A stretch of DNA of 64,000 nucleotides from DATLFA01 sp039934635 (GCA_039934635.1 JBDTLT010000007.1:20024-84023); one strand, 5' to 3'. Positions 24,689 through 33,839 are shown, numbered from the stretch's first letter. The notes: a model not told the origin generated them from the sequence alone. Numbers and translations: made by a program.

Positions 24689-25413
24689 TCCACTTCGCCC
24701 TCGTCCGGCCCGACCATCGGCGGCGAGCCGGGCGCTGGTTCGATGCGCAAGATCCACGCGCCGCCCCCCGGGGCAGGGCCCGTGCCGACGTCACCGCGCG
24801 TGCCTGGCGCCCGCGGCCCGTCGACCGAGTCGTCGAGCTGTTTGTTCATGGTCAGCAGGCGGCCGATGACGGGTAGGAACACGATGTTGGCCGCGTGCAA
24901 GAGGCCGATGATCAACAAGATGCCCCCGAGCCGGCTGACTTCGGTCTTGATCTGTTCCGCGCCGACGTTGATGGTCCAGTCGGATCCCCGCTCGAAACTC
25001 ATGGTGAACATGATGAACGACAAGAAGATGAGGTAGTAGGCCACATCGGTGAGCGCGAGGAAGCTCTTGCCGGTGCGTGGATTCGTGCGGAACACGTCGC
25101 CGGCGTAACTCTTGCCGAAACGTTTGATGAGTGGACCGAGCCCGACCGCAGTCGCCAACAGCACGAGATTCGCGATCAGTTCGAGTATGTACCAACGCAT
25201 GTGCACGGTTCCTTCTTCGAGTACGGACAGGATCAGGGCGCCGGAGGTCCCGAGGACGGCAATGGCACCGACACCGATATGGAGGTTGCGCCGCCGTCGC
25301 TCGTCACGGTCGGCGATGGCACGGGCGACGCGGTCGTAGAGATCGTCGCTCTCGACCGTGCGGGCGGTCGCGGCACGGAACGTCTCGGTCAGCTCGCGCT
25401 CGATCGCCGTCAT
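24685..25413 (-). CDS. Membrane protein, probable partner (anti-sigma) of the ECF sigma factor
   Basis: 242 aa. A cytoplasmic N-terminus of about 45 residues, rich in charged residues (SDDLYDRVARAIADRDERRR), is followed by four hydrophobic segments near 47-68, 75-97, 118-138 and 160-185 and a Pro/Gly-rich tail. Co-translation with the sigma gene (ATGA overlap at 25410-25413) and the N-terminal layout suggest an anti-sigma factor, but no zinc-binding ZAS motif (HxxxCxxC) is present. Confidence 0.7.
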   Translation of the reverse strand: MTAIERELTETFRAATARTVESDDLYDRVARAIADRDERRRRNLHIGVGAIAVLGTSGALILSVLEEGTVHMRWYILELIANLVLLATAVGLGPLIKRFGKSYAGDVFRTNPRTGKSFLALTDVAYYLIFLSFIMFTMSFERGSDWTINVGAEQIKTEVSRLGGILLIIGLLHAANIVFLPVIGRLLTMNKQLDDSVDGPRAPGTRGDVGTGPAPGGGAWILRIEPAPGSPPMVGPDEGEVD

Positions 25414-26057
25414 GCGTCGTGCTCCAGCGAGCGTTCGAGCGACGCCAGCGCTCGCTTGAGATGAGTTTTGACCGAATTGGCCGAGACTCCGAGTGTGGCG
25501 GCGATCTGCTCGATCGACAGTTCCTCGAAGTAGCGCAGTGCCACACAGTCGCGCTGGCGGCGGGGGAGGGTACGCACGGCTTCGAGTACCTGTTGCTGGC
25601 GCTCGTTGCGGACCAGCCGGTCGTCGATCGAACCGGGCTCTATGTCGACCTCCCGGCCCGCCGGAGGGTAGTGCCGCAGCGACATCAGGCCGCGCCGGTT
25701 GATGTCGCGCGCGAGGTTCAAGACGATCGAGCGCAAATAAGCCGGCGCCTTCTCGCGGTCGTCGATGCGGTGCGCATTGCGCGAGAGCCGGATGAAGGCC
25801 TCTTGCACGATGTCCTCTGCGGCGTCGCGATTGTCCACGAAGACTCGTGCCAGCCGCACCAACGACCGCGCCTCCCGGTTGAACAACTCGAGCACGACGC
25901 GCTGGTGTTCGGCGGCGAGCGCGTCGTCGCTGAGCCGGCCGTCGTCGAGCCGCGCCATGAGGTTGAGCACGGCAATGGCCATCGATGCTGACAGACGATC
26001 GTCGACGACGATCGGGTGACGCGGGCCGAACAGAAATCTTCTCAGCCGCGCTGTCAC
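25410..26057 (-). CDS. ECF-type RNA polymerase sigma factor
   Basis: 215 aa. Region 2 includes LVRLARVFVDNRDAAEDIVQEAFIRL (about 66-91) and region 4 is LPRRQRDCVALRYFEELSIEQIAATLGVSANSVKTHLKRAL (about 164-204), with an obvious helix-turn-helix. About 60 extra residues precede region 2. The start is GTG at 26057. It is transcribed away from sodC and followed by the membrane gene. Its target promoters are not evident; no GGAAC/GTC pair was found upstream. Confidence 0.9.
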   Translation of the reverse strand: MTARLRRFLFGPRHPIVVDDRLSASMAIAVLNLMARLDDGRLSDDALAAEHQRVVLELFNREARSLVRLARVFVDNRDAAEDIVQEAFIRLSRNAHRIDDREKAPAYLRSIVLNLARDINRRGLMSLRHYPPAGREVDIEPGSIDDRLVRNERQQQVLEAVRTLPRRQRDCVALRYFEELSIEQIAATLGVSANSVKTHLKRALASLERSLEHDA

Positions 26058-26140
26058 CCCTGCGCCCCGATTGATCGTCTGCAGACGAAGAGAACCAACA
26101 CCGCGTCGGCGATGCGGTGGCGGCCAGAGGGAGGACGACC

Positions 26141-26764
26141 ATGAAGGCGAAGATCAAGATCGGTGTTGCAACGGCGGTGGTCGCAGCCGCGACTGCAGTG
26201 GGGGTCGGCGTCGCCGCCCAAGCGGATGCGTCGGGTTGGAAGGCTCGAGCAACGTTGCGTGTCGCAGATGGTACCGAGATCGGCCAGGTCACATTTCAGG
26301 GCAAGCACGACGCGACCGAGGTGCGAGTGAGGCTTGACCACCTGCCGGCGAATTGGTCGGCCGATGCGTTCCACGGCTTCCACATTCACGCCAACAACAC
26401 CGGCACCGAGAACGGCTGCCGGGCCGACCCCGCGCAGGCGTCGAATCAGTGGTTCTTGTCGGCCGACGGCCACTGGAATCCCGACGCGAAAGAGCACGCG
26501 GGTCACGATGGCGACATGCCCAGCTTGCTCGTCAACACCGACGGCAGCGCGGAGATGGAGTTCGTAACGGGTCGATTCGATCCTGGCGCACTCGTCGGGC
26601 GCGCGGTGATCGTGCACGCGGGAGCCGACAACTTCGGCAACGTTCCCCTGGGCAGCGCCGCGAATCAGTACACGGCGAACGACGGGGCGGCGACGACGGC
26701 CACCAAGAACACCGGCAACGCCGGCGACCGCCTCGCGTGTGGCGTCATCGAAGGCAAGGGGTAG
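26141..26764 (+). CDS. sodC: Secreted Cu/Zn superoxide dismutase-like protein
   Basis: 207 aa. MKAKIKIGVATAVVAAATAV up to about residue 30 is a signal peptide. The mature part has the Cu-ligand motif GFHIHANN, a His-rich zinc loop (DGHWNPDAKEHAGHDGD), a later VIVHAGADNFGNVP and the paired cysteines NGCRADP and LACGVI. This is the SodC fold dismutating superoxide outside the cell. The ATG at 26141 follows GAGGGAGG. It diverges from the sigma operon 83 bases away. Confidence 0.9.
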   Translation: MKAKIKIGVATAVVAAATAVGVGVAAQADASGWKARATLRVADGTEIGQVTFQGKHDATEVRVRLDHLPANWSADAFHGFHIHANNTGTENGCRADPAQASNQWFLSADGHWNPDAKEHAGHDGDMPSLLVNTDGSAEMEFVTGRFDPGALVGRAVIVHAGADNFGNVPLGSAANQYTANDGAATTATKNTGNAGDRLACGVIEGKG

Positions 26765-26783
26765 CCGCGCTCGGAGCGCAGCG

Positions 26784-26797
26784 AGCACTGCAGTGCT
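26784..26797. terminator. Perfect palindrome between convergent sodC and metallopeptidase genes
   Basis: AGCACTGCAGTGCT is a perfect 14-base palindrome in the 36-base gap between two convergent stops. A bidirectional terminator is likely by position, although there is no T run. Confidence 0.45.
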
Positions 26798-26800
26798 GGC

Positions 26801-27709
26801 TCAGATACCGCCCGAGAAGGTGTCGCACGCATCGGGATCGCCGGTGTCGAAGCCCTTGCGGAACCAGCTCTGCCGTTGCGCGGCTGTGCCGTGCGTGAAT
26901 GTCTCGGGATTGACGCGGCCGGTGGTCGACTTCTGGATGCGATCGTCGCCCACCGACGCGGCGGCGTTGAGCGCGTCGGTGATCTCGGCCTCTTCGACCT
27001 TTTGTGTCTTGAAGGCCGAGTTGCCCCAGACGCCGGCGAAGCAGTCGGCCTGCAACTCGAGGCGCACCGATAGGGCGTTGCGTTGCGACGGATTGCGTTG
27101 CTGCGCGTCGCGCACCTGCGCCTCGGTGCCGAGGAGAGTCTGGAGATGGTGACCGATCTCGTGAGCGAGCACGTACGCCTGCGCGAAGTCGGTATTCGGC
27201 CCGCCGAGCGAACTCGCGAGCACCTTGAAGAAATCGAGATCGAGGTAGACCTTTTGATCGAGCGGGCAATAGAAGGGGCCGGTTTCGGCGCTCGCCTGCC
27301 CGCAGCCGCTCTGCGTCCCTTGCGTGAAGAGCACCAGCTTCGTTTCGGTGTACTGCTGGCCCGAAGCGGCAAACGTCTGCGTCCAGAAGCTCTGGATATT
27401 GGTGTTGGCACACGCGATGAACGTGGCGTTGTCGGTCGTCGAGGTGACGCCCTTGCACGAGGTCCCGATTTCTGATGCGGGCGTCGCAGCTGCACCCGTG
27501 GCGTCGATGTTGGACACGCTGTTCGGGTCGAAGCCCGGCACGCCACCGGCGCCCTTGCCGAGGAAGCTCAAGAGCAGCGTGATGACCAGGCCGACGACGC
27601 CGAGGCCGCCTGCGCCGACGGCGATCGGGCCGCCGCGAAGGCCACCGCCTGCGCCGCGACGGTCTTCGATTTGGCCGGTATTGGCATGGTCACTCTCGTC
27701 GAAATCCAC
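26801..27709 (-). CDS. Membrane-anchored neutral zinc metallopeptidase (YpfJ family)
   Basis: 302 aa. A Gly-rich cytoplasmic start is followed by one membrane segment at about 29-52. The extracytoplasmic domain has the metallopeptidase motif HEIGHH (His183, Glu184, His187) in QAYVLAHEIGHHLQTLLG and LELQADCFAGVW downstream, the pattern of the PF04228 family. Cysteines at 85, 100, 136 and 148 may form disulfides. The GTG at 27709 sits eight bases after a TAGGGT box, so it is probably leaderless. Confidence 0.88.
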   Translation of the reverse strand: MDFDESDHANTGQIEDRRGAGGGLRGGPIAVGAGGLGVVGLVITLLLSFLGKGAGGVPGFDPNSVSNIDATGAAATPASEIGTSCKGVTSTTDNATFIACANTNIQSFWTQTFAASGQQYTETKLVLFTQGTQSGCGQASAETGPFYCPLDQKVYLDLDFFKVLASSLGGPNTDFAQAYVLAHEIGHHLQTLLGTEAQVRDAQQRNPSQRNALSVRLELQADCFAGVWGNSAFKTQKVEEAEITDALNAAASVGDDRIQKSTTGRVNPETFTHGTAAQRQSWFRKGFDTGDPDACDTFSGGI

Positions 27710-27717
27710 GCAGGCGC

Positions 27718-27723
27718 ACCCTA
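27718..27723 (-). promoter_or_regulatory. -10 box of the metallopeptidase gene
   Basis: On the minus strand TAGGGT (within TATAGGGT) ends eight bases before the GTG at 27709. The same region on the plus strand reads CTATATG, which may be a -10 for the divergent gene at 27790. Confidence 0.5.
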
Positions 27724-27732
27724 TATGTGTCC

Positions 27733-27749
27733 GGTAGCGTGCCGCTACC
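27733..27749. promoter_or_regulatory. Inverted repeat, possible operator
   Basis: GGTAGC-GTGCC-GCTACC lies between two divergent genes (27709 minus, 27790 plus), immediately next to both candidate -10 boxes. Confidence 0.45.
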
Positions 27750-27789
27750 AGGGATGAGAACAGTCCCTCGGCGAAGCGGGGTGTAAACC

Positions 27790-28164
27790 ATGCCAGAGCT
27801 AAAATTCAGCGCACGCACGCATCCCGAGCTCGTGCGCCAGGTGCGCGAGTGGCTCGCCACCTCCGAAGGCGAGCGATCGATGTCCGACGTGATCATCGAG
27901 AGCAGCGAGCTGACCAAGGACGCGCTGCGCATCATCGCGGCTGCGGCGCCGGCACCGGTGGCCGAGAGTGAACTCGTCAAGACGTTGACCAACCTGGGTT
28001 ACCGAGCGACCGATCTCACGCGCGCCACGCTGGTGGCCGGTCTCGACTCGGTCAGCGGCGTCAATGACGGGCTGATGATGAAGAGCGCCAAGAAGGCGGG
28101 CAAGACGATGCTGTTCACCATGACGCCGCGCGCCGCCAAGCAGATGCGCAAGCTGTTGGGTTAG
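27790..28164 (+). CDS. Unknown small protein
   Basis: 124 aa, not recognised. It is soluble, basic at the C-terminus (KKAGKTMLFTMTPRAAKQMRKLLG) and has a central APVAESELVKTLTNLGYRAT stretch that looks like a winged-helix or small helical domain, so a DNA- or RNA-binding role is possible. It reads as a real gene because of its start context and an isolated position between two promoters. It is divergent from the metallopeptidase. Confidence 0.6.
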   Translation: MPELKFSARTHPELVRQVREWLATSEGERSMSDVIIESSELTKDALRIIAAAAPAPVAESELVKTLTNLGYRATDLTRATLVAGLDSVSGVNDGLMMKSAKKAGKTMLFTMTPRAAKQMRKLLG

Positions 28165-28246
28165 AAGGTCGCCGCTCCTCGGTTGAGGGGTCGTGAGGGT
28201 GACTGCCGCCATCGCTGCGCTCCCGCCGACGCGCGGGATTCGGCGC

Positions 28247-28252
28247 TAGGGT
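28247..28252 (+). promoter_or_regulatory. Candidate -10 box of guaB3-guaA
   Basis: TAGGGT, about 40 bases before the guaB3 ATG, with a GGGAGGG ribosome binding site at the end of the leader. The rest of 28165-28291 has no gene. Confidence 0.4.
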
Positions 28253-28291
28253 TTTACCTTCCCATGAAACCTGGGCTGACGGGAGGGTGAC

Positions 28292-29455
28292 ATGGCGGAG
28301 ATCGAGATCGGGCTCGGCAAATCCGGCCGACGCGCGTATGGCTTCGACGACATTGCGATCGTGCCGAGCCGGCGTACGCGCGACCCGGAGGACGTCGACA
28401 TCTCATGGCAAGTCGACGCCTACAAGTTCGAGCTGCCGTTGCTCGCCGCCGCCATGGATGGCGTCGTCAGCCCGGCCACCGCGATCGAGATCGGCCGCCT
28501 CGGCGGTTGTGGGGTGCTCAACCTCGAAGGTCTCTGGACGCGCTACGAAGACGCTGATTCCATCCTCGAAGACATCGCGAATTCGCCCGTCGAAAAAGCG
28601 ACCCGCCGCATGCAGCAGGTCTACGGCGAGCCGATGAAGCCCGAGCTCGTGACGCAACGCATTCGCGAGATCAAAGCCGCCGGCGTCATCGCCGCCGCCG
28701 CGATTACGCCGCAGCGCGCCGAACAGTTCATGCCGGCCATCGTCGCCGGCGAGATCGACATGCTCGTCATCCAGGGCACGGTCGTATCGGCCGAGCACGT
28801 ATCCAAGACCCGTGATCCGCTCAACCTCAAGCGTTGGGTGCGCGAGCTCGACATCCCCGTCATCGTCGGCGGCTGCGCCAGCTACCAGGCGGCGCTGCAT
28901 CTGATGCGCACCGGTGCGGCGGGCATCTTGGTCGGTGTCGGTCCGGGGCACGCGTGCACGACGCGTGGCGTGCTCGGCATCGGCGTCCCGCAAGCAACGG
29001 CCATCGCCGATGCCAAAGCGGCCCGCATGCGCCACCTCGACGAAACCGGCGTCTACGTCCACGTGATCGCCGACGGCGGCATGGGCACGGGCGGCGACAT
29101 CGCGAAGGCGATCGTCTGCGGTGCCGACGCGGTCATGATGGGTTCGCCGTTGGCGGCGGCGCACGAAGCGCCCGGGCGCGGCTACCACTGGGGCATGGCG
29201 ACGTTTCACCCCACGCTGCCGCGGGGTGCCCGCGTCAAGACCACGCCGCGCGGCACCTTGCAAGAGATTCTCGTGGGCCCCGCTCACGAGAACGACGGGC
29301 GCATGAACCTCTTCGGTGCGTTGCGTACGTCGATGGCAACGTGCGGCTACATCGATATCAAGGACTTCCAAAAGGCAGAGGTCATGGTGGCGCCGGCGTT
29401 GCAGACAGAAGGCAAGTCACTGCAACGAGCTCAGGGCATCGGCATGGGCCACTGA
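28292..29455 (+). CDS. guaB3: GuaB3-type IMP dehydrogenase-family protein
   Basis: 387 aa TIM-barrel protein without the CBS (Bateman) domains of GuaB2. The catalytic-cysteine loop is GPGHACTTRGVLGIG, with Cys222, and DGGMGTGGDIAKAI, GADAVMMGSPLA and the active-site flap region are present. GuaB3-type proteins are widespread in actinobacteria; a cyanobacterial member is reported as active IMP dehydrogenase. It lies 10 bases upstream of guaA, so a role in GMP synthesis is likely. The full-length guaB is not in the window. Confidence 0.9.
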   Translation: MAEIEIGLGKSGRRAYGFDDIAIVPSRRTRDPEDVDISWQVDAYKFELPLLAAAMDGVVSPATAIEIGRLGGCGVLNLEGLWTRYEDADSILEDIANSPVEKATRRMQQVYGEPMKPELVTQRIREIKAAGVIAAAAITPQRAEQFMPAIVAGEIDMLVIQGTVVSAEHVSKTRDPLNLKRWVRELDIPVIVGGCASYQAALHLMRTGAAGILVGVGPGHACTTRGVLGIGVPQATAIADAKAARMRHLDETGVYVHVIADGGMGTGGDIAKAIVCGADAVMMGSPLAAAHEAPGRGYHWGMATFHPTLPRGARVKTTPRGTLQEILVGPAHENDGRMNLFGALRTSMATCGYIDIKDFQKAEVMVAPALQTEGKSLQRAQGIGMGH

Positions 29456-29465
29456 TGCCGGCCAA

Positions 29466-30998
29466 ATGACTGACACGGTTCTCGTCGTCGACTTTGGGGC
29501 CCAGTACGCACAGCTGATCGCGCGCCGGGTCCGCGAGGCGCACATCTACAGCGAGATCGTCGAGCATACGGTCACCGCGGACGAGATCGAAAAGCGCAAG
29601 CCGGCCGCGATCATTCTCAGCGGCGGACCAAAGTCGGTCCACGTCGACGGCTCGCCCCACATCGACCCGCGCGTCTACGAGTTGGGCATACCCATCTTCG
29701 GCATCTGCTACGGGGCGCAGTTGATCGCGCAGCAGTTGGGCGGCGACGTGATGCGCACGGGACGCGGCGAATACGGCCGTACGCAGATGCACGTCATCGA
29801 GCGGGGCCTGCTGTTCGGCGAGAGCGTCCCCGAAGAGCAGAACGTGTGGATGAGTCACGGCGATGCCATCGTGCGCGCCCCCGATGGCTTCACGGTCACG
29901 GCGACCACCGACGATGCCCCGGTCGCCGCGCTGGAGAACCGCGAGCGCGCCATCTACGGCGTGCAGTTCCACCCCGAGGTCGTGCACACGCCCTATGGGC
30001 AGCGCGTGCTCGAGCACTTCCTCTACGACGGTGCGGGGTTGACTCCGTCGTGGACCATGCAGTCGGTGATCGAATCGTCGATCGACGCGATCCAGGCACA
30101 GGTCGGCTCTGACCGCGTGATCTGCGCGCTGTCCGGTGGGGTCGATTCCGCGGTGGCGGCCGCACTCGTGCATCGAGCCATCGGTCCCCAGTTGACCTGT
30201 GTCTTCGTCGACACCGGCTTGATGCGCATGGGCGAAGCCGAGCAAGTCGTCGAGACCTTCCACCGCCATCAAAAGATCGAGTTGATCCACGTCCGCGCCG
30301 GTGACAGATTCTTCGAGCGCCTTGCCGGTGTCGTCGATCCCGAGCAAAAGCGCAAGGTCATCGGCGAGCTCTTCATCCGTGTCTTCGAAGAAGCGGCACG
30401 CGGCATCACCGACGCGAAGTTCTTGGTGCAGGGCACGCTCTATCCCGACGTCATCGAGTCGGGCACCAAAGACGCGGCCAAGATCAAGTCGCATCACAAC
30501 GTGGGCGGCTTGCCCGACGACATGCAATTCGAGCTCGTCGAGCCGCTGCGCAGCCTGTTCAAGGACGAAGTCCGCCAGGTCGGCGCCGAGTTGGGCCTGC
30601 CCGACGAGGTCGTGTGGCGCCAGCCCTTCCCGGGGCCCGGCCTCGGTGTGCGCATCATCGGCGAGGTCACACCCGAAAAGACGGCGATCCTGCAACATGC
30701 CGACGCAATCGTGCGCGAAGAGATCAAGGCGGCGGGCCTCGAGCGTGAGATCTGGCAGGCATTCGCCGTGTTGCCCGACATCCGTTCGGTCGGTGTCATG
30801 GGTGACGAGCGCACCTACGCGCACCCGATCATCATCCGCGCGGTGACGAGCGAAGATGCGATGACCGCCGACTGGGCGCGGTTGCCGTACGAGCTTCTCG
30901 AGACGATGTCGTCGCGCATCATCAACGAAGTCCAAGGCGTCAACCGGGTCGCGTACGACATCACATCGAAACCGCCCGGGACCATCGAGTGGGAGTGA
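29466..30998 (+). CDS. guaA: GMP synthase (glutamine-hydrolysing)
   Basis: 510 aa, XMP + ATP + glutamine to GMP. The class I glutaminase domain (1-190) has Cys81 in FGICYGAQ and the histidine/glutamate pair in VQFHPEV; the ATP pyrophosphatase P-loop is ALSGGVDSAVAAALV near 223-237; the C-terminal dimerisation domain ends RVAYDITSKPPGTIEWE. The ATG at 29466 has no strong ribosome binding site. The stop overlaps the next start (GTGA). Confidence 0.97.
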   Translation: MTDTVLVVDFGAQYAQLIARRVREAHIYSEIVEHTVTADEIEKRKPAAIILSGGPKSVHVDGSPHIDPRVYELGIPIFGICYGAQLIAQQLGGDVMRTGRGEYGRTQMHVIERGLLFGESVPEEQNVWMSHGDAIVRAPDGFTVTATTDDAPVAALENRERAIYGVQFHPEVVHTPYGQRVLEHFLYDGAGLTPSWTMQSVIESSIDAIQAQVGSDRVICALSGGVDSAVAAALVHRAIGPQLTCVFVDTGLMRMGEAEQVVETFHRHQKIELIHVRAGDRFFERLAGVVDPEQKRKVIGELFIRVFEEAARGITDAKFLVQGTLYPDVIESGTKDAAKIKSHHNVGGLPDDMQFELVEPLRSLFKDEVRQVGAELGLPDEVVWRQPFPGPGLGVRIIGEVTPEKTAILQHADAIVREEIKAAGLEREIWQAFAVLPDIRSVGVMGDERTYAHPIIIRAVTSEDAMTADWARLPYELLETMSSRIINEVQGVNRVAYDITSKPPGTIEWE

Positions 30999-31579
30999 GC
31001 GACTACACCGACGATCAGCTCATCGATTTCTTCGTGCGCTCGTCGGCGTCATTCGGCGAACAGGTGCGTGAAGTCGACGATGAGGAATGGCTCGTTCCTA
31101 CGCCGTGCGCCGATTGGGACATCCGTATGGTCGTGGCGCACGTCGTGGTCGGCGATGCGCAGTTGCCGTTGCTGATCAACGGCGACAAGGTCGCAATGGT
31201 CGAAGAGTTCGATCCCAGCGTGCTCGGCAACAATCCACTCGCGGCATGGCGCGGCACTGCGCTGGCGGCGATCCGCGCACTGGCCCAACCCGGCGCGCTC
31301 GCCGAGCGCTACCACCACCCGATCGGGCACATCACCGGCCGGCGCATCATCGGGTTCCGCATCACGGACAGCCTGGTGCACTCCTGGGACATCGCCCGCG
31401 CCCGAGGGATCGACGTATTGCTCGATCCCGAGATCGCAGAGTATTGCCTCGACTTCTGGCAGCCGATGGCCGCGGGCCTCCCGGCCAGCGGATTCTTCGG
31501 CCCCGCGATGGCGCCACCCGACGGCGCGGACCCAGGTCTGCGGTTGCTGTCGTTGCTCGGCCGTACGCTGCCGACGTAG
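30995..31579 (+). CDS. TIGR03086-type (DinB-like, mycothiol-related) metal-binding protein
   Basis: 194 aa. LVPTPCADWDIRMVVAHVVVG near 30-50 and DSLVHSWDIARA near 130 match the TIGR03086/maleylpyruvate-isomerase N-terminal family, a four-helix bundle with metal ligands (His in VAHVV and VHSWD). Many members use mycothiol, an actinobacterial thiol. The GTG at 30995 overlaps the guaA stop; a GTG at 30989 would add two residues. Substrate unknown. Confidence 0.85.
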   Translation: MSDYTDDQLIDFFVRSSASFGEQVREVDDEEWLVPTPCADWDIRMVVAHVVVGDAQLPLLINGDKVAMVEEFDPSVLGNNPLAAWRGTALAAIRALAQPGALAERYHHPIGHITGRRIIGFRITDSLVHSWDIARARGIDVLLDPEIAEYCLDFWQPMAAGLPASGFFGPAMAPPDGADPGLRLLSLLGRTLPT

Positions 31580-31583
31580 GGCG

Positions 31584-33839
31584 GTGAGCATGGCCATGAG
31601 CGCGGATTTCCTCGAGGGGCTCAACCCCGCGCAGCACGACGCCGTCACGCACCCCGAAGGGCCGGTGCTCGTCATCGCGGGGGCCGGGTCGGGCAAGACC
31701 CGCGTGCTGACGCACCGCATCGCCTGGCTCATCAACGAAGGCGTGTCGCCGTTCGAGATCTTGGCGATCACGTTCACCAACAAGGCCGCCGACGAGATGA
31801 AGCACCGCGTGGCCAACCTGGTCGGCCCGGTTGCTCACAAGATGTGGGTGTCGACGTTTCACTCGGCCTGTGTCCGCATACTGCGGCGCGATGGTGCACG
31901 TCTCGGCTACCCGTCGAACTTCACCATCTACGACCAGGCCGACGCGGTGCGTCTCACCGGCTACGTGGTCCGCGACCTCGGGCTCGACCCCAAGAAGTTC
32001 CCTCCACGATCCATTCACGCGGCAATCAGCGCGTTGAAGAACGACGGCATCAGCGTCGACGAGTTCGAGGCGCGTGTCCGATTGCCGATCGAGCGACGCA
32101 CGGTCGACGTCTACCGCGAGTATCAAGCCCGTTTACTACGCGCGGGCTCGATGGATTTCGACGACATCCTCGTGAACACCGTCGAGCTGTTCAAGCGACA
32201 CGACGACGTGCTGGCCCATTATCGGCAGCGCTTCAAACACGTCCTCGTCGACGAGTATCAAGACACCAATCACGTGCAGAACGAGATGGTCGTGATGTTG
32301 ACGACCGGCCATCGCCGCGTGTTCGTCGTGGGCGACTCCGATCAATCGATCTACCAGTTCCGCGGCGCCAACATCCGCAACATCCTCGAATTCGAAACAG
32401 CATTTCCCGAGGCGTCGGTCGTCTTGTTGGAGCAGAACTATCGATCGACACAGACGATTCTCAACGCCGCGAACGCGGTCATCGCCCACAACATGTCGCG
32501 CAAGCCGAAAGAGCTGTGGACCGACCAAGGCGATGGCGAGAAGATCGTTCGCTATCACGCCGACGAAGAAGCCGACGAGGCCCAGTGGGTCGCGTACGAA
32601 ATAGACCGCCTGCACAGCGAGGGCGGCTACCAGTGGGGCGACATCGCGGTCTTCTACCGCACCAATGCGCAAAGCCGCGCGCTCGAGGAGTACCTCGTGC
32701 GCGTCGGCATCAACTACAAGGTGATCGGGGGCACGCGCTTCTATGATCGCCGCGAGATCAAGGATGCGATGGCGTATTTGCGAGCCGTCGTCAACCCGTC
32801 CGATGAAGTGAACATCAAGCGCATCCTCAACGTGCCAAAGCGCGGCATCGGCGACTCGACCGTCGCCAAGGTCGACAGCTACGCCAAGGCACACGGGTTG
32901 ACATTCTTGCGGGCGCTCCGCGACATCGATGATCTCGGCGTGCGCGGACCGGCGATCAAGGGAGCTCACACGTTCGTCGCGCTCGTCGACCGGCTTGCCG
33001 ATCTGATCGACAAAGGCCCCGCCACCTTGCTCGAAGCCATCCTCGAAGACAGCGGGTATCTCGAAGATCTCAACGAAGAGAAGTCGATCGAGTCCGAAGG
33101 GCGTCTCGAGAACCTGTCCGAGCTCGTCGGCTTTGCCCGCAGCTTCGAGACCGTCGACGAGTTCCTCGAGCAGGTGGCTCTGGTATCAGATACCGACGAG
33201 ATCGACGAAGACGAGACCTATGTCGTGTTGATGACGTTGCACTCGGCGAAGGGACTCGAGTTTCCTGTTGTATTCCTGATGGGCATGGAAGAAGGCATCT
33301 TCCCGCACATGCGCTCCATCGGTGAGCCCGAACAACTCGAAGAAGAGCGCCGCCTTGCCTACGTCGGCATCACGCGGGCGCGGCAGCGGCTCTACTTGAC
33401 CTACGCCTGGTCGCGCACGCTGCACGGGTCGAGCATGTACAACCCGCCTTCGCGCTTCCTCGACGAGATACCGGCGCACCTCGTGACCGAGGCCAAGGGC
33501 TCGCGTTCGACGCGTGAGCGTCAGAGCGCCAACAACTACGGATGGAGTGGGTCACGCCGCGACGACGACGACTACAGCCCCGCATTCGGGCGCGGTGGGC
33601 GAGTCACCGAGAACCGCGAGCAGATGGTGGAGGCGGCGTTGCGGGCGAGGGGCGTCGAGACGACCGGCGCCGAAACACTCGGGCTGCGTATCGGCGACGA
33701 TGTCCGCCACGCGAAGTACGGCGAGGGTGTGATTCTCGACATCAGCGGGCAGGGCGACAAGGCCGAGGCGCGCGTGCGGTTCCCGACTGCCGGCGAGCGA
33801 TCGTTCCTGCTCGCGTGGACGCCACTCGAAAAGATCTAG
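31584..33839 (+). CDS. pcrA: UvrD/PcrA-type DNA helicase
   Basis: 751 aa superfamily 1A 3'-5' helicase. Motif I is AGAGSGKTRVLTHR, Ia AITFTNKAADEM, II DEYQDTN, III VGDSDQSIYQFRGA, IV LLEQNYRST, V/VI VMTLHSAKGLEFPVVFL and AYVGITRARQRLYLTYA. The last 55 residues form the Tudor-like domain (GDDVRHAKYGEGVILDI) that contacts RNA polymerase in PcrA. Three start codons lie close (GTG 31584, ATG 31590, ATG 31596). Four bases after the preceding gene. Confidence 0.95.
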   Translation: MSMAMSADFLEGLNPAQHDAVTHPEGPVLVIAGAGSGKTRVLTHRIAWLINEGVSPFEILAITFTNKAADEMKHRVANLVGPVAHKMWVSTFHSACVRILRRDGARLGYPSNFTIYDQADAVRLTGYVVRDLGLDPKKFPPRSIHAAISALKNDGISVDEFEARVRLPIERRTVDVYREYQARLLRAGSMDFDDILVNTVELFKRHDDVLAHYRQRFKHVLVDEYQDTNHVQNEMVVMLTTGHRRVFVVGDSDQSIYQFRGANIRNILEFETAFPEASVVLLEQNYRSTQTILNAANAVIAHNMSRKPKELWTDQGDGEKIVRYHADEEADEAQWVAYEIDRLHSEGGYQWGDIAVFYRTNAQSRALEEYLVRVGINYKVIGGTRFYDRREIKDAMAYLRAVVNPSDEVNIKRILNVPKRGIGDSTVAKVDSYAKAHGLTFLRALRDIDDLGVRGPAIKGAHTFVALVDRLADLIDKGPATLLEAILEDSGYLEDLNEEKSIESEGRLENLSELVGFARSFETVDEFLEQVALVSDTDEIDEDETYVVLMTLHSAKGLEFPVVFLMGMEEGIFPHMRSIGEPEQLEEERRLAYVGITRARQRLYLTYAWSRTLHGSSMYNPPSRFLDEIPAHLVTEAKGSRSTRERQSANNYGWSGSRRDDDDYSPAFGRGGRVTENREQMVEAALRARGVETTGAETLGLRIGDDVRHAKYGEGVILDISGQGDKAEARVRFPTAGERSFLLAWTPLEKI

